Shown: piece after piece, positions 1 through 4,866 of the stretch
How the letters are laid out: every line of letters begins with the position of its first letter
Numbering within the stretch: position 1 is the stretch's first letter
Source of the DNA: Candidatus Faecivivens stercoripullorum
Lineage (GTDB): Bacteria; Bacillota; Clostridia; Oscillospirales; Ruminococcaceae
Direction of reading: 5' to 3'
NCBI GenBank assembly: GCA_018715285.1
Contig: DVLW01000051.1
Span: 1-8,501, forward strand
DNA: 8,501 nt
The notes under the pieces: generated by a model
The model's input: only the letters and a program-made list of their open reading frames with translations
Database searches by the model: none
Told to the model about the DNA's origin: nothing
Translations under genes and position numbers: made by a program

Positions 1-52
1 GGCGGAATACTTCTTCGCTTATTGCTTCTATTTTTGTATATTGTCTGGACAT
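1..52 (-). CDS. Transposase orfA N-terminus, probably IS3 family (partial, runs off the left edge)
   Basis: An ATG at 52-50 on the minus strand opens a frame reading MSRQYTKIEAISEEVFR before leaving the window. An AGGAGG Shine-Dalgarno (65-60) stands 7 nt upstream, so the start is well supported. The short charged N-terminus resembles the first, helix-turn-helix ORF of IS3-family transposases, but only 17 residues are visible and the family call rests on recollection of similar starts plus the IS-like end. It could instead be another small DNA-binding protein. Its ribosome binding site lies inside a 15-bp hairpin, as in many transposase genes that limit expression from read-through RNA. Confidence 0.5.
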   Translation of the reverse strand, partial: MSRQYTKIEAISEEVFR

Positions 53-57
53 GACAA

Positions 58-95
58 CACCTCCTGTTGTAGTTTCTATTCTACAACAGGAGGTG
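58..95 (-). promoter_or_regulatory. Hairpin sequestering the transposase Shine-Dalgarno
   Basis: Arms 58-72 and 81-95 are perfectly complementary (15 bp) around an 8-nt loop. On the minus-strand RNA the 3' arm contains the complete AGGAGG of the transposase gene, 7 nt before its ATG. A transcript entering from upstream (for example nif3 read-through) would carry both arms and hide the site. A transcript starting inside the palindrome would lose the 5' arm and be translatable. This is a known safeguard in several IS families; its operation here is inferred. Confidence 0.75.
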
Positions 96-103
96 CTTTT
101 TTT
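58..103 (+). terminator. Rho-independent terminator on the opposite strand of the same palindrome
   Basis: Read rightward, the same 15-bp stem is followed by C and seven T (97-103), the form of an intrinsic terminator. It would stop RNA leaving the insertion sequence toward nif3. In the other direction there is no T tract after the stem, so termination is expected only on the plus strand. Confidence 0.65.
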
Positions 104-180
104 CACTGTCCGTTTTTTAGGATATAGTCCATTATGTGTGGTACCGGCCGGGTTGTTGTTTTGGGAAAATATCGTAAAGA

Positions 181-1008
181 TCAGATATAGTCGTACATGT
201 CCTGATTGGGGCAGAAGACAACCGGCAGGGTATTTCCGGTCAGTTCCCGCAGCCAGTTTACTGCGTACTTCATGCCCAGTTCTTCTCCGTTATAATGTCC
301 GGTTTGCAGGCAGGCTTTGTTCAGTCCGAGCTGTCCCGCATCCTTGAAGTAACAGGGTACTTCCCAGTCAATCATTTCAAGCGGAATAAACAGGTCAATC
401 TGCTGCTGTTCAATAGCTGTGATGACATGGCCGGAATTGGGGAACAGATGACCGCCAAGAGCGGCTTTATGGACGATGGTATTGCGATTGCCGATCAGAC
501 GGAGCTGATTCAGCTGCAATTTATCCTTGATCTGTGTCGCGAGTTCAGCGACCGGAATACCGGGCATTTCAAATTCAGCGACGAAGGTACGGCTGGGGTC
601 AGACGGCTGATTCATGTCGGTTTTCAGATACTGCTCCCAGCCGAGTTCGCAGATCACACCGTAAAAAATGCCGTCCGGGACATGGGTGTGAATCCGGTCA
701 TGGTCGCGCAGGATGACCATCTGATGCTCACGGAGCAGCTGCATTTTCAGATTGGCAGTCTGGTTGTCTTCCAGCCAGTCGAGCGGGTCCATATGCGAAT
801 AAAAGGACGGCTCATGGACAACCAACAGATTGCAGCCAGCTTTTGCTGCCGCACGGATAATATCCGGTGAAGGGTAGATTGCGGTTGCGATGCCGGTACA
901 GGGGATGGATGTGTCACCGAACTTTACGGTGTCACAGGTAGTTGCTTCCCGTTCACCCAGAGGTGGGTGATAGGCGATAATCTTGTCGATAACCTGCTGA
1001 ATGGTCAT
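181..1008 (-). CDS. NIF3 / YbgI-family dinuclear metal-centre protein
   Basis: A 275-residue cytosolic protein of the NIF3 family (YbgI, YqfO), often annotated GTP cyclohydrolase I type 2-like; the physiological reaction is not settled for the family. The metal-ligand regions are visible in order: VVHEP (63-67) in place of the usual SHHP, DRIHTH (104-109), and GHYNGEE near the C-terminus (H238, E242). The second His of the first motif is Glu66, so one ligand differs from the commonest form. At 275 residues it is near YbgI length and lacks the PII/CutA-like insertion of Bacillus YqfO. The start is ATG at 1008 with GGAGG (1019-1015) 6 nt upstream. It is monocistronic in view, divergent from miaB, and followed by an IS with no terminator of its own between. 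Confidence 0.85.
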   Translation of the reverse strand: MTIQQVIDKIIAYHPPLGEREATTCDTVKFGDTSIPCTGIATAIYPSPDIIRAAAKAGCNLLVVHEPSFYSHMDPLDWLEDNQTANLKMQLLREHQMVILRDHDRIHTHVPDGIFYGVICELGWEQYLKTDMNQPSDPSRTFVAEFEMPGIPVAELATQIKDKLQLNQLRLIGNRNTIVHKAALGGHLFPNSGHVITAIEQQQIDLFIPLEMIDWEVPCYFKDAGQLGLNKACLQTGHYNGEELGMKYAVNWLRELTGNTLPVVFCPNQDMYDYI

Positions 1009-1023
1009 AATATACCTCCAGTT

Positions 1024-1057
1024 AAAAAAACAGGCAGAAGAAAAAGCTGCCTTCTGC
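1024..1057 (-). terminator. Terminator-like hairpin in the nif3 leader (candidate attenuator)
   Basis: On the minus strand GCAGAAG (1057 region) pairs with CTTCTGC (ending at 1034) as 7 bp across a 10-nt loop, followed by CTG and seven T (1030-1024). A second register is possible: AGGCAG (1052-1047) with CTGCCT (1037-1032), 6 bp, then G and the T tract. It lies between the predicted nif3 promoter and the nif3 Shine-Dalgarno, with no other minus-strand gene upstream that it could be ending. It would therefore cut the leader RNA at about 80 nt unless bypassed. Attenuation is an inference; the stem is short. Confidence 0.5.
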
Positions 1058-1089
1058 TAAAATGATTGGGCCAAACAAAATCGTTTCAT
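1057..1089 (-). CDS. Possible 10-codon leader peptide ahead of the nif3 hairpin
   Basis: An ATG at 1089 opens the frame MKRFCLAQSF, ending in TAG at 1059-1057, where the terminator-like stem begins. The Shine-Dalgarno is poor: AAAGGG ends only 3 nt before the ATG. There is no run of one amino acid of the kind seen in classic biosynthetic leader peptides. The placement (promoter, short frame, hairpin plus T tract, ribosome binding site, gene) is what suggests it. It may well be chance. Confidence 0.2.
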   Translation of the reverse strand: MKRFCLAQSF

Positions 1090-1112
1090 ATGCCCTTTAC
1101 TTTTATAACAAA

Positions 1113-1142
1113 ATTATAAATCTTATATAGCGGCTCCGTCAA
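1113..1142 (-). promoter_or_regulatory. Sigma-A-type promoter for nif3
   Basis: On the minus strand TTGACG (1142-1137) and TATAAT (1118-1113) are separated by 18 bp. This is 5/6 and 6/6 to consensus. Transcription would start near 1106, giving a leader of about 98 nt that contains the hairpin at 1034-1057. Confidence 0.65.
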
Positions 1143-1193
1143 TCGATGGATTGGATAAAATTAGTCTGTTTGTTACAGCATAATCACGAAATG

Positions 1194-1247
1194 GTCAGCA
1201 GGAAAAAACTGCTTTGAATGCAAAAGAGTTGACACTGTCCTGCTGAC
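1194..1247. repeat. 10-bp perfect inverted repeat bracketing the miaB -35 box
   Basis: GTCAGCAGGA (1194-1203) and its exact reverse complement TCCTGCTGAC (1238-1247) have centres 44 bp apart, close to four helical turns. The right copy fills most of the spacer between the -35 and -10 boxes of the miaB promoter; the left copy lies upstream of -35. A further 5-bp dyad (AGCAG 1197-1201, CTGCT 1209-1213) overlaps the left copy. A pair of operator half-sites or looped repressor sites is a reasonable guess; no regulator is encoded nearby. Confidence 0.4.
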
Positions 1248-1257
1248 GGGATATAAT
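1229..1257 (+). promoter_or_regulatory. miaB: Consensus sigma-A promoter for miaB
   Basis: TTGACA (1229-1234) and TATAAT (1252-1257) are both perfect consensus with a 17-bp spacer. The start point would be near 1264, leaving a leader of about 53 nt before the miaB ATG. A perfect promoter for a tRNA-modification gene is strong, which makes control through the inverted repeat that overlaps it more plausible. Confidence 0.85.
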
Positions 1258-1316
1258 GTTAAAGAATATAGTGGAGATTACTTTCCAAACAACCGGATGG
1301 AGAAAGAACAGGGAAT

Positions 1317-2810
1317 ATGGAAATCAAATACATTCGTGAAATAGAATTGGAAGCACAAAAGGCGTTTATTGAGGAAAACCGCGTTCTGCTTGCGCAGCGT
1401 TTTGGACATACGCCGCGGGCAATGGTCAAGAGCTTCGGTTGTGCGCAGAATGTCAATGATGGTGAGAAAATTGCCGGTATGCTTCAGCAGATGGGATGCA
1501 GTTTTACCGACTCAGTGGAAGAAGCGGATATTGCGCTGTATAATACCTGTGCGGTTCGTGAAAACGCTGAGCAGAAGGTATTCGGCATTATCGGCCAGGC
1601 GACTCATCAGAAAGCTGCCCGCCGTGAGATGCTGATCGGTGTCTGCGGATGCATGGCACAGCAGGAACACGTTTCGGAAAAAATTCGGAAGAGCTTTCCC
1701 GGTGTAGATCTGGTGTTTGGTACCCATGTACTGCATACTCTGCCGGAACTGCTGCACCGTGTGCTGACAGATGATGGAAAGAAACGGCACCGAGTATTTG
1801 AAACGCCGGTATGTGATGGAGTTATTGCGGAAGGACTGCCTACTCTGAGAGAAGATGGCGTTCGTGCCGGATTGCCGATTATGTACGGTTGCAACAACTT
1901 CTGTACCTACTGCGTCGTTCCGCTGGTACGCGGAAGAGAGCGTTCCCGGAGATCGGCGGATATTCTGGAGGAAGCACGTCAGCTGATTGCTGCGGGTTAT
2001 AAGGAAATTACCCTGTTGGGACAGAATGTCAACTCTTACGGAAAAGATCTGGAAGATGATATGAGTTTTCCAGAACTTTTGGAAGCGGTCGGTAACCTGC
2101 CTGGCGACTTCTGGGTACGGTTTATGACTTCCCATCCGCGGGACTGCACAAAAGAACTGATCGATGTAATTGCCCGTACGCCGAAGGTGTGCAAACATAT
2201 CCATCTGCCGGTACAGTCAGGCAATGACCGGGTATTGCAGGCGATGAACCGGCATTATACCCGCAGTCAGTATCTGGATATCGTTTCCTATGCAAGGGAA
2301 AAGATTCCCGGTGTCAGCTTTACAAGTGACATTATTGTCGGCTTCCCGGGAGAAACCTATGAGGAATTTCTGGATACGGTATCGCTTATCAAGGAAGTCG
2401 GGTACAGCTCTCTGTTTACTTTTATTTATTCGTCTCGTGTCGGTACCCGTGCAGCTAAAATGGAAGATCCTGTTCCGGCTGCGGAGAAATCCAGATGGTT
2501 CCAGCAGCTGCTGGATGAACAGAAGGCAAGTGGAATGCGGTTTTATGAAGCAGAGGTCGGCCATGTAAGAAGGGTACTCTGTGAAGGAACCGGTAAACTG
2601 AAAAATGGCATACTGGAAGGCCATCCGGTCAGCGAAGGCAAAACGGTGCTGATGGGACGGACTGAAAGAGGAATGGTCGTCGATTTTATCGGTGATCCGG
2701 CGCTCATTGGTCAGTTTGTGGATGTGAAGATTACGACCGCCGCCAACTGGGCGCTTGCCGGTGTTTTGCAGGCGGCCGGGAATGAAAGCGATATGACCCG
2801 GGAAGCATAA
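1317..2810 (+). CDS. miaB: tRNA-2-methylthio-N6-dimethylallyladenosine synthase MiaB
   Basis: A 497-residue radical-SAM methylthiotransferase that adds the methylthio group at C2 of i6A37 in tRNAs reading UNN codons. The N-terminal UPF0004 domain carries its three cluster cysteines at C42, C78 and C112; the 36- and 34-residue gaps match E. coli MiaB. The radical-SAM domain has the CxxxCxxC motif at C192, C196 and C199 in YGCNNFCTYC. A TRAM domain (about 420-485) closes the protein. It is longer than E. coli MiaB because of an N-terminal extension usual in Firmicutes. The ATG at 1317 is the only good in-frame start, yet its Shine-Dalgarno is weak: GGAG is 14 nt away and AGGG only 3 nt, so the start is slightly uncertain. 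It is followed after 55 nt by a YlbF-family gene, as ymcB (miaB) is followed by ymcA in Bacillus. Confidence 0.96.
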   Translation: MEIKYIREIELEAQKAFIEENRVLLAQRFGHTPRAMVKSFGCAQNVNDGEKIAGMLQQMGCSFTDSVEEADIALYNTCAVRENAEQKVFGIIGQATHQKAARREMLIGVCGCMAQQEHVSEKIRKSFPGVDLVFGTHVLHTLPELLHRVLTDDGKKRHRVFETPVCDGVIAEGLPTLREDGVRAGLPIMYGCNNFCTYCVVPLVRGRERSRRSADILEEARQLIAAGYKEITLLGQNVNSYGKDLEDDMSFPELLEAVGNLPGDFWVRFMTSHPRDCTKELIDVIARTPKVCKHIHLPVQSGNDRVLQAMNRHYTRSQYLDIVSYAREKIPGVSFTSDIIVGFPGETYEEFLDTVSLIKEVGYSSLFTFIYSSRVGTRAAKMEDPVPAAEKSRWFQQLLDEQKASGMRFYEAEVGHVRRVLCEGTGKLKNGILEGHPVSEGKTVLMGRTERGMVVDFIGDPALIGQFVDVKITTAANWALAGVLQAAGNESDMTREA

Positions 2811-2865
2811 TAAGCGCACCCGGTACCATATATTGATAAATCACCAAAAGAAAGGAATCAAGAAA

Positions 2866-3276
2866 ATGATGGATCCGATTAAAGCAGCAAGAGAAATGGG
2901 CAAGGCAATTCAGAACAGCCCTGAATATATTGCCATGAAAGAGGCTGAAAAAGCCTGCGACGGCGATGCAAAACTTCAGGAACTGATTGGCGATTTCAAC
3001 CTCGTCCGCATGAACCTCACTGAGGAAAATGCCAAGGCTGAAAAGGACGACAAGAAGATTGCTGAACTGAATGAACAGCTTCAGAAAGCTTACACCGATA
3101 TCATGGGCAACGAGCACATGATGAACTACAACATCGCTAAACAGGATGTTGAAGCAATCATGCAGAAGATCAACACCATTATGCAGGCTGCCATCAACGG
3201 CGATGACGTTGACAGCTGTGATGTTGAGTGCAGCTGCACTGGCTCCTGCGCTTCCTGCGGCGGTGGCTGCCACTGA
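2866..3276 (+). CDS. YlbF/YmcA-family regulator with a cysteine-rich C-terminal tail
   Basis: A 136-residue, mostly alpha-helical protein of the YlbF/YmcA (RicF/RicA, DUF964) family. In Bacillus RicA, RicF and RicT form an Fe-S-binding complex needed for competence, biofilm, sporulation and RNase Y-dependent mRNA maturation. Helical heptad-like segments run from about 3 to 110. The last 19 residues hold six cysteines and a final His (C118, C122, C124, C128, C131, C135, H136), a likely metal or Fe-S site; similar Cys/Gly tails occur in clostridial members. I chose ATG 2866 because GAAAGGA (2850-2856) sits 9 nt upstream; a TTG at 2833 would add 11 residues but has no ribosome binding site. A second ATG follows at 2869. 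It lies downstream of miaB, probably on the same transcript, and is ended by the terminator at 3327-3383. Whether it is the RicA or RicF orthologue cannot be decided here. Confidence 0.85.
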   Translation: MMDPIKAAREMGKAIQNSPEYIAMKEAEKACDGDAKLQELIGDFNLVRMNLTEENAKAEKDDKKIAELNEQLQKAYTDIMGNEHMMNYNIAKQDVEAIMQKINTIMQAAINGDDVDSCDVECSCTGSCASCGGGCH

Positions 3277-3326
3277 TACCAGGAATCCGGACAGGTTGTC
3301 CCGATAATCTGATATAAGCAAGAATG

Positions 3327-3383
3327 GCTCTGCTTTCCATTTTGCGTGCAATCTGCGCGTGGGATGGAGAGCAGAGCTTTTTT
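3327..3383 (+). terminator. Intrinsic terminator of the miaB–YlbF-family operon
   Basis: Arms 3327-3340 and 3364-3377 pair over 14 bp with a single G·U, followed at once by six T (3378-3383). The 23-nt loop is large and can form a small inner GC stem. It separates the miaB transcript from the promoter at 3417-3445. Confidence 0.88.
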
Positions 3384-3416
3384 GTTTGACTGGAGAATCG
3401 ACTTAACAAAAATTAC

Positions 3417-3445
3417 TTTTATTATGGTGGCTGTTGTGGTATAAT
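3417..3445 (+). promoter_or_regulatory. Extended -10 promoter for the ThyX-like/tmk operon
   Basis: TATAAT (3440-3445) is preceded by TGG (3437-3439), making an extended -10 element. The matching -35 position, 17 bp upstream, reads TTTTAT (3417-3422), a weak match the extended element could compensate. The start point would be near 3452, giving a leader of about 88 nt. It lies just after the upstream terminator and is the only promoter seen for the six genes that follow. Confidence 0.65.
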
Positions 3446-3459
3446 ACTTTTATATATGC

Positions 3460-3498
3460 ATAGGCCTGCCGGGAGCCTGAATGCAGGGGCAAGCCTGT
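3460..3498 (+). promoter_or_regulatory. Structured 5' leader of the ThyX-like/tmk operon
   Basis: The leader RNA can fold as one hairpin. An outer stem 3460-3465/3493-3498 (one G·U) stacks on an inner stem CTGC 3466-3469/GCAG 3483-3486, with a 6-nt one-sided bulge GGGCAA (3487-3492) and a 13-nt loop. GCCTG occurs three times (3464, 3475, 3493), so alternative pairings exist. It does not match a riboswitch consensus that I recognise, including THF and ZTP types, and no T tract follows. A regulatory role is only a possibility. Confidence 0.3.
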
Positions 3499-3524
3499 CT
3501 GATATTTGGAGATTTACGCATACT

Positions 3525-3530
3525 AAGGAG
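3525..3530 (+). promoter_or_regulatory. Ribosome binding site fixing the ThyX-like start
   Basis: AAGGAG lies 9 nt before the ATG at 3540. The earlier in-frame ATG at 3456 lies only about 4 nt after the predicted transcription start and has no Shine-Dalgarno, so 3540 is preferred. Confidence 0.85.
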
Positions 3531-3539
3531 ATTCACAGG

Positions 3540-4166
3540 ATGCTCAAAACAGAAAATACCGCTGTTATGAATATGGACAACGCAATACGCGGTGCACGTA
3601 ACCCGATGAACAGCTGGGCAAGAATGGACAGCTATACCGATTCCGAAGGTGTTTTCCATTTCGGTGAAAATGACCTCGACCTTGCCAGACGGCTTTGCGC
3701 AGCCGGAAGCGATCACCGCAAATTTATCCGTCAGATTTTTGTTTCGGTTGATATTACCGCTCCTCTTTACTGGTGGAAAGAGTATGATACCTATAAAGTG
3801 GCGACCGTTGCAAATTCCACTTCGACCATGCACAAAATTCATTCCCGTCCGTTTTCGCTGGAAGATTTCAGCACCGACCATATGGACGCGGAAACACTTG
3901 AAGAGATGCAGCATCTGGTGGAGTTCCTGGAAAAACTGCGGCTGAAATATATGGAGAACAAGGACAAACAGTACTGGTATGATATGATTCAGCTGCTGCC
4001 TTCGTCTTACAACCAGATGCGCACCTGTACCCTCAATTATGAAACTCTGCGCAATATTCATCAGGCCAGACGGCATCATAAACTGGCAGAGTGGCATACT
4101 CTCTGTGACTGGATTGAATCCCTGCCTTATGCGGCAGATCTGATTCTGCCCCGGGAGGATGCCTGA
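3540..4166 (+). CDS. ThyX-like protein lacking the flavin/dUMP signature motif
   Basis: A 208-residue protein that follows the layout of flavin-dependent thymidylate synthase (ThyX) but cannot be a standard one. Compared from memory with Thermotoga ThyX: AIRGAR (15-20) matches AVRAAR; His59 matches His53; VDITAP (70-75) matches FHVKAP; LLPSSY (152-157), TLN (164-166) and LRN...R177 match the C-terminal core with its dUMP-contacting Arg174. The signature RHRxxSxNExSxRY aligns with residues 84-97 (TYKVATVANSTSTM): R78, H79, R80, S83, N85, E86, S88, R90 and Y91 are all replaced. It has no signal peptide or membrane segment. Its TGA overlaps the tmk ATG by one base (TGATG), indicating translational coupling. 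A role in thymidylate metabolism, perhaps as a partner of the kinase or a changed enzyme, is inference. Similar proteins are, I believe, usually left hypothetical. Confidence 0.65.
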   Translation: MLKTENTAVMNMDNAIRGARNPMNSWARMDSYTDSEGVFHFGENDLDLARRLCAAGSDHRKFIRQIFVSVDITAPLYWWKEYDTYKVATVANSTSTMHKIHSRPFSLEDFSTDHMDAETLEEMQHLVEFLEKLRLKYMENKDKQYWYDMIQLLPSSYNQMRTCTLNYETLRNIHQARRHHKLAEWHTLCDWIESLPYAADLILPREDA

Positions 4167-4831
4167 TGGGAAAACTGATTGTCATTGATGGTCTGGACGG
4201 AAGCGGAAAATCTACCCAGACTGACCTGGTTGCCAAAGCACTGGCTGAACAGGGGATAAAAGTACGGCAGATTTCTTTTCCGGATTATAAAGAGCCTTCG
4301 TCGGCACTGGTTAAGATGTACCTGTCCGGTGTGTTTTCGGAAAACCCGGATGATGTCAATGCCTATGCGGCCGGCAGTTTTTACGCAGTCGACCGGTATG
4401 CATCCTATAAGCAGTTCTGGGAAAAAGATTATCAGGACGGCGCTTTGATTCTGGCAACCCGCTATGCGACTTCCAATGCGATTCACCAGATGGGAAAACT
4501 GCCGCGAAATCAGTGGGAAGATTATCTTCACTGGATTGAGGATTTTGAATACAGCAAGCTGGGACTGCCGGCACCTGACCTTGTCATTTTTCTTGACATG
4601 AATCGCGCAGTGGCTGACCGGCTGCTGAGTGAGCGGTATGCCGGAGATGAGAGTAAAAGAGATATCCATGAAAAGAATATGGCATATTTGCAGCATTGCA
4701 GAGAGACAGCGGAGTTTGCCGGACAGTATTGGGGCTGGAAAAAGGTTTGCTGTGATGATGGCAATGCTCCCAGACCGGTTGAAGAGATTACCGGACAGAT
4801 TTTGCAGCTGATTGATGAGGCTGGCCTGTAA
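4166..4831 (+). CDS. tmk: Thymidylate kinase (divergent dTMP kinase family)
   Basis: A 221-residue P-loop nucleoside monophosphate kinase expected to phosphorylate dTMP to dTDP with ATP. The Walker A motif GLDGSGKST is at 9-17, FPDY at 38-41, and the nucleotide-binding DR at 76-77 (VDRYAS). The second motif, DR(Y/H) in most thymidylate kinases, is TRY at 98-100 (ATRYATSNAIHQ). A lid with basic residues lies at about 156-170 (R157, K164, R165). The TRY form and this sequence style seem typical of a clostridial branch often present beside a canonical tmk near holB, so this may be a second copy; the rest of the genome is not visible. It starts by one-base overlap with the upstream ThyX-like gene, whose C-terminal codons contain its GGGAGG (4153-4158). 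Confidence 0.85.
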   Translation: MGKLIVIDGLDGSGKSTQTDLVAKALAEQGIKVRQISFPDYKEPSSALVKMYLSGVFSENPDDVNAYAAGSFYAVDRYASYKQFWEKDYQDGALILATRYATSNAIHQMGKLPRNQWEDYLHWIEDFEYSKLGLPAPDLVIFLDMNRAVADRLLSERYAGDESKRDIHEKNMAYLQHCRETAEFAGQYWGWKKVCCDDGNAPRPVEEITGQILQLIDEAGL

Positions 4832-4866
4832 CCGGTATTGCTGAGGACAGAAAGGGGCTTTTGAAG

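Larger units (their letters stand above)
1..131 (-). mobile_element. End of an insertion sequence, probably IS3 family (partial)
   Basis: The left edge of the window holds the transposase-proximal end of an insertion sequence read leftward. Seen directly: a transposase-like start at 52, a palindrome covering its ribosome binding site, and a candidate terminus. Read on the minus strand the element would begin TGGACTATATCC at 131, matching the TG...CA ends common in IS3-family elements. The other end lies outside the window, so neither terminal inverted repeats nor a target duplication can be checked, and the boundary at 131 is an inference. The element sits about 50 nt downstream of the nif3 stop codon, in the same transcriptional direction. 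Confidence 0.55.

Noticed and set aside
295..870. A 191-codon open frame on the plus strand
   Set aside because: It is antisense to nif3, whose family motifs, promoter and Shine-Dalgarno support the minus strand.
1009..1316. tRNA gene, CRISPR repeats or T-box in the divergent intergenic region
   Set aside because: No cloverleaf, repeated spacer pattern or T-box core is present; promoters, one hairpin and one inverted repeat account for what is visible.
1297..1344. 15-codon frame overlapping the miaB start
   Set aside because: It has no Shine-Dalgarno and the overlap of start regions looks accidental.
1512..2819. Two minus-strand open frames of 230 and 200 codons opposite miaB
   Set aside because: MiaB cysteine motifs and the consensus promoter fix the plus strand; the antisense translations show no family pattern.
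2833..2865. TTG start that would extend the YlbF-family protein by 11 residues
   Set aside because: It has no Shine-Dalgarno, while the ATG at 2866 has GAAAGGA at 9 nt.
3289..3301. Small palindrome GGACAGGTTGTCC after the YlbF-family gene
   Set aside because: Five base pairs with a 3-nt loop and no T tract; the real terminator follows at 3327-3383.
3452..3539. THF, ZTP or cyclic-di-GMP riboswitch upstream of the ThyX-like gene
   Set aside because: The leader is short and the conserved cores of these classes are not found; only a generic hairpin is supported.
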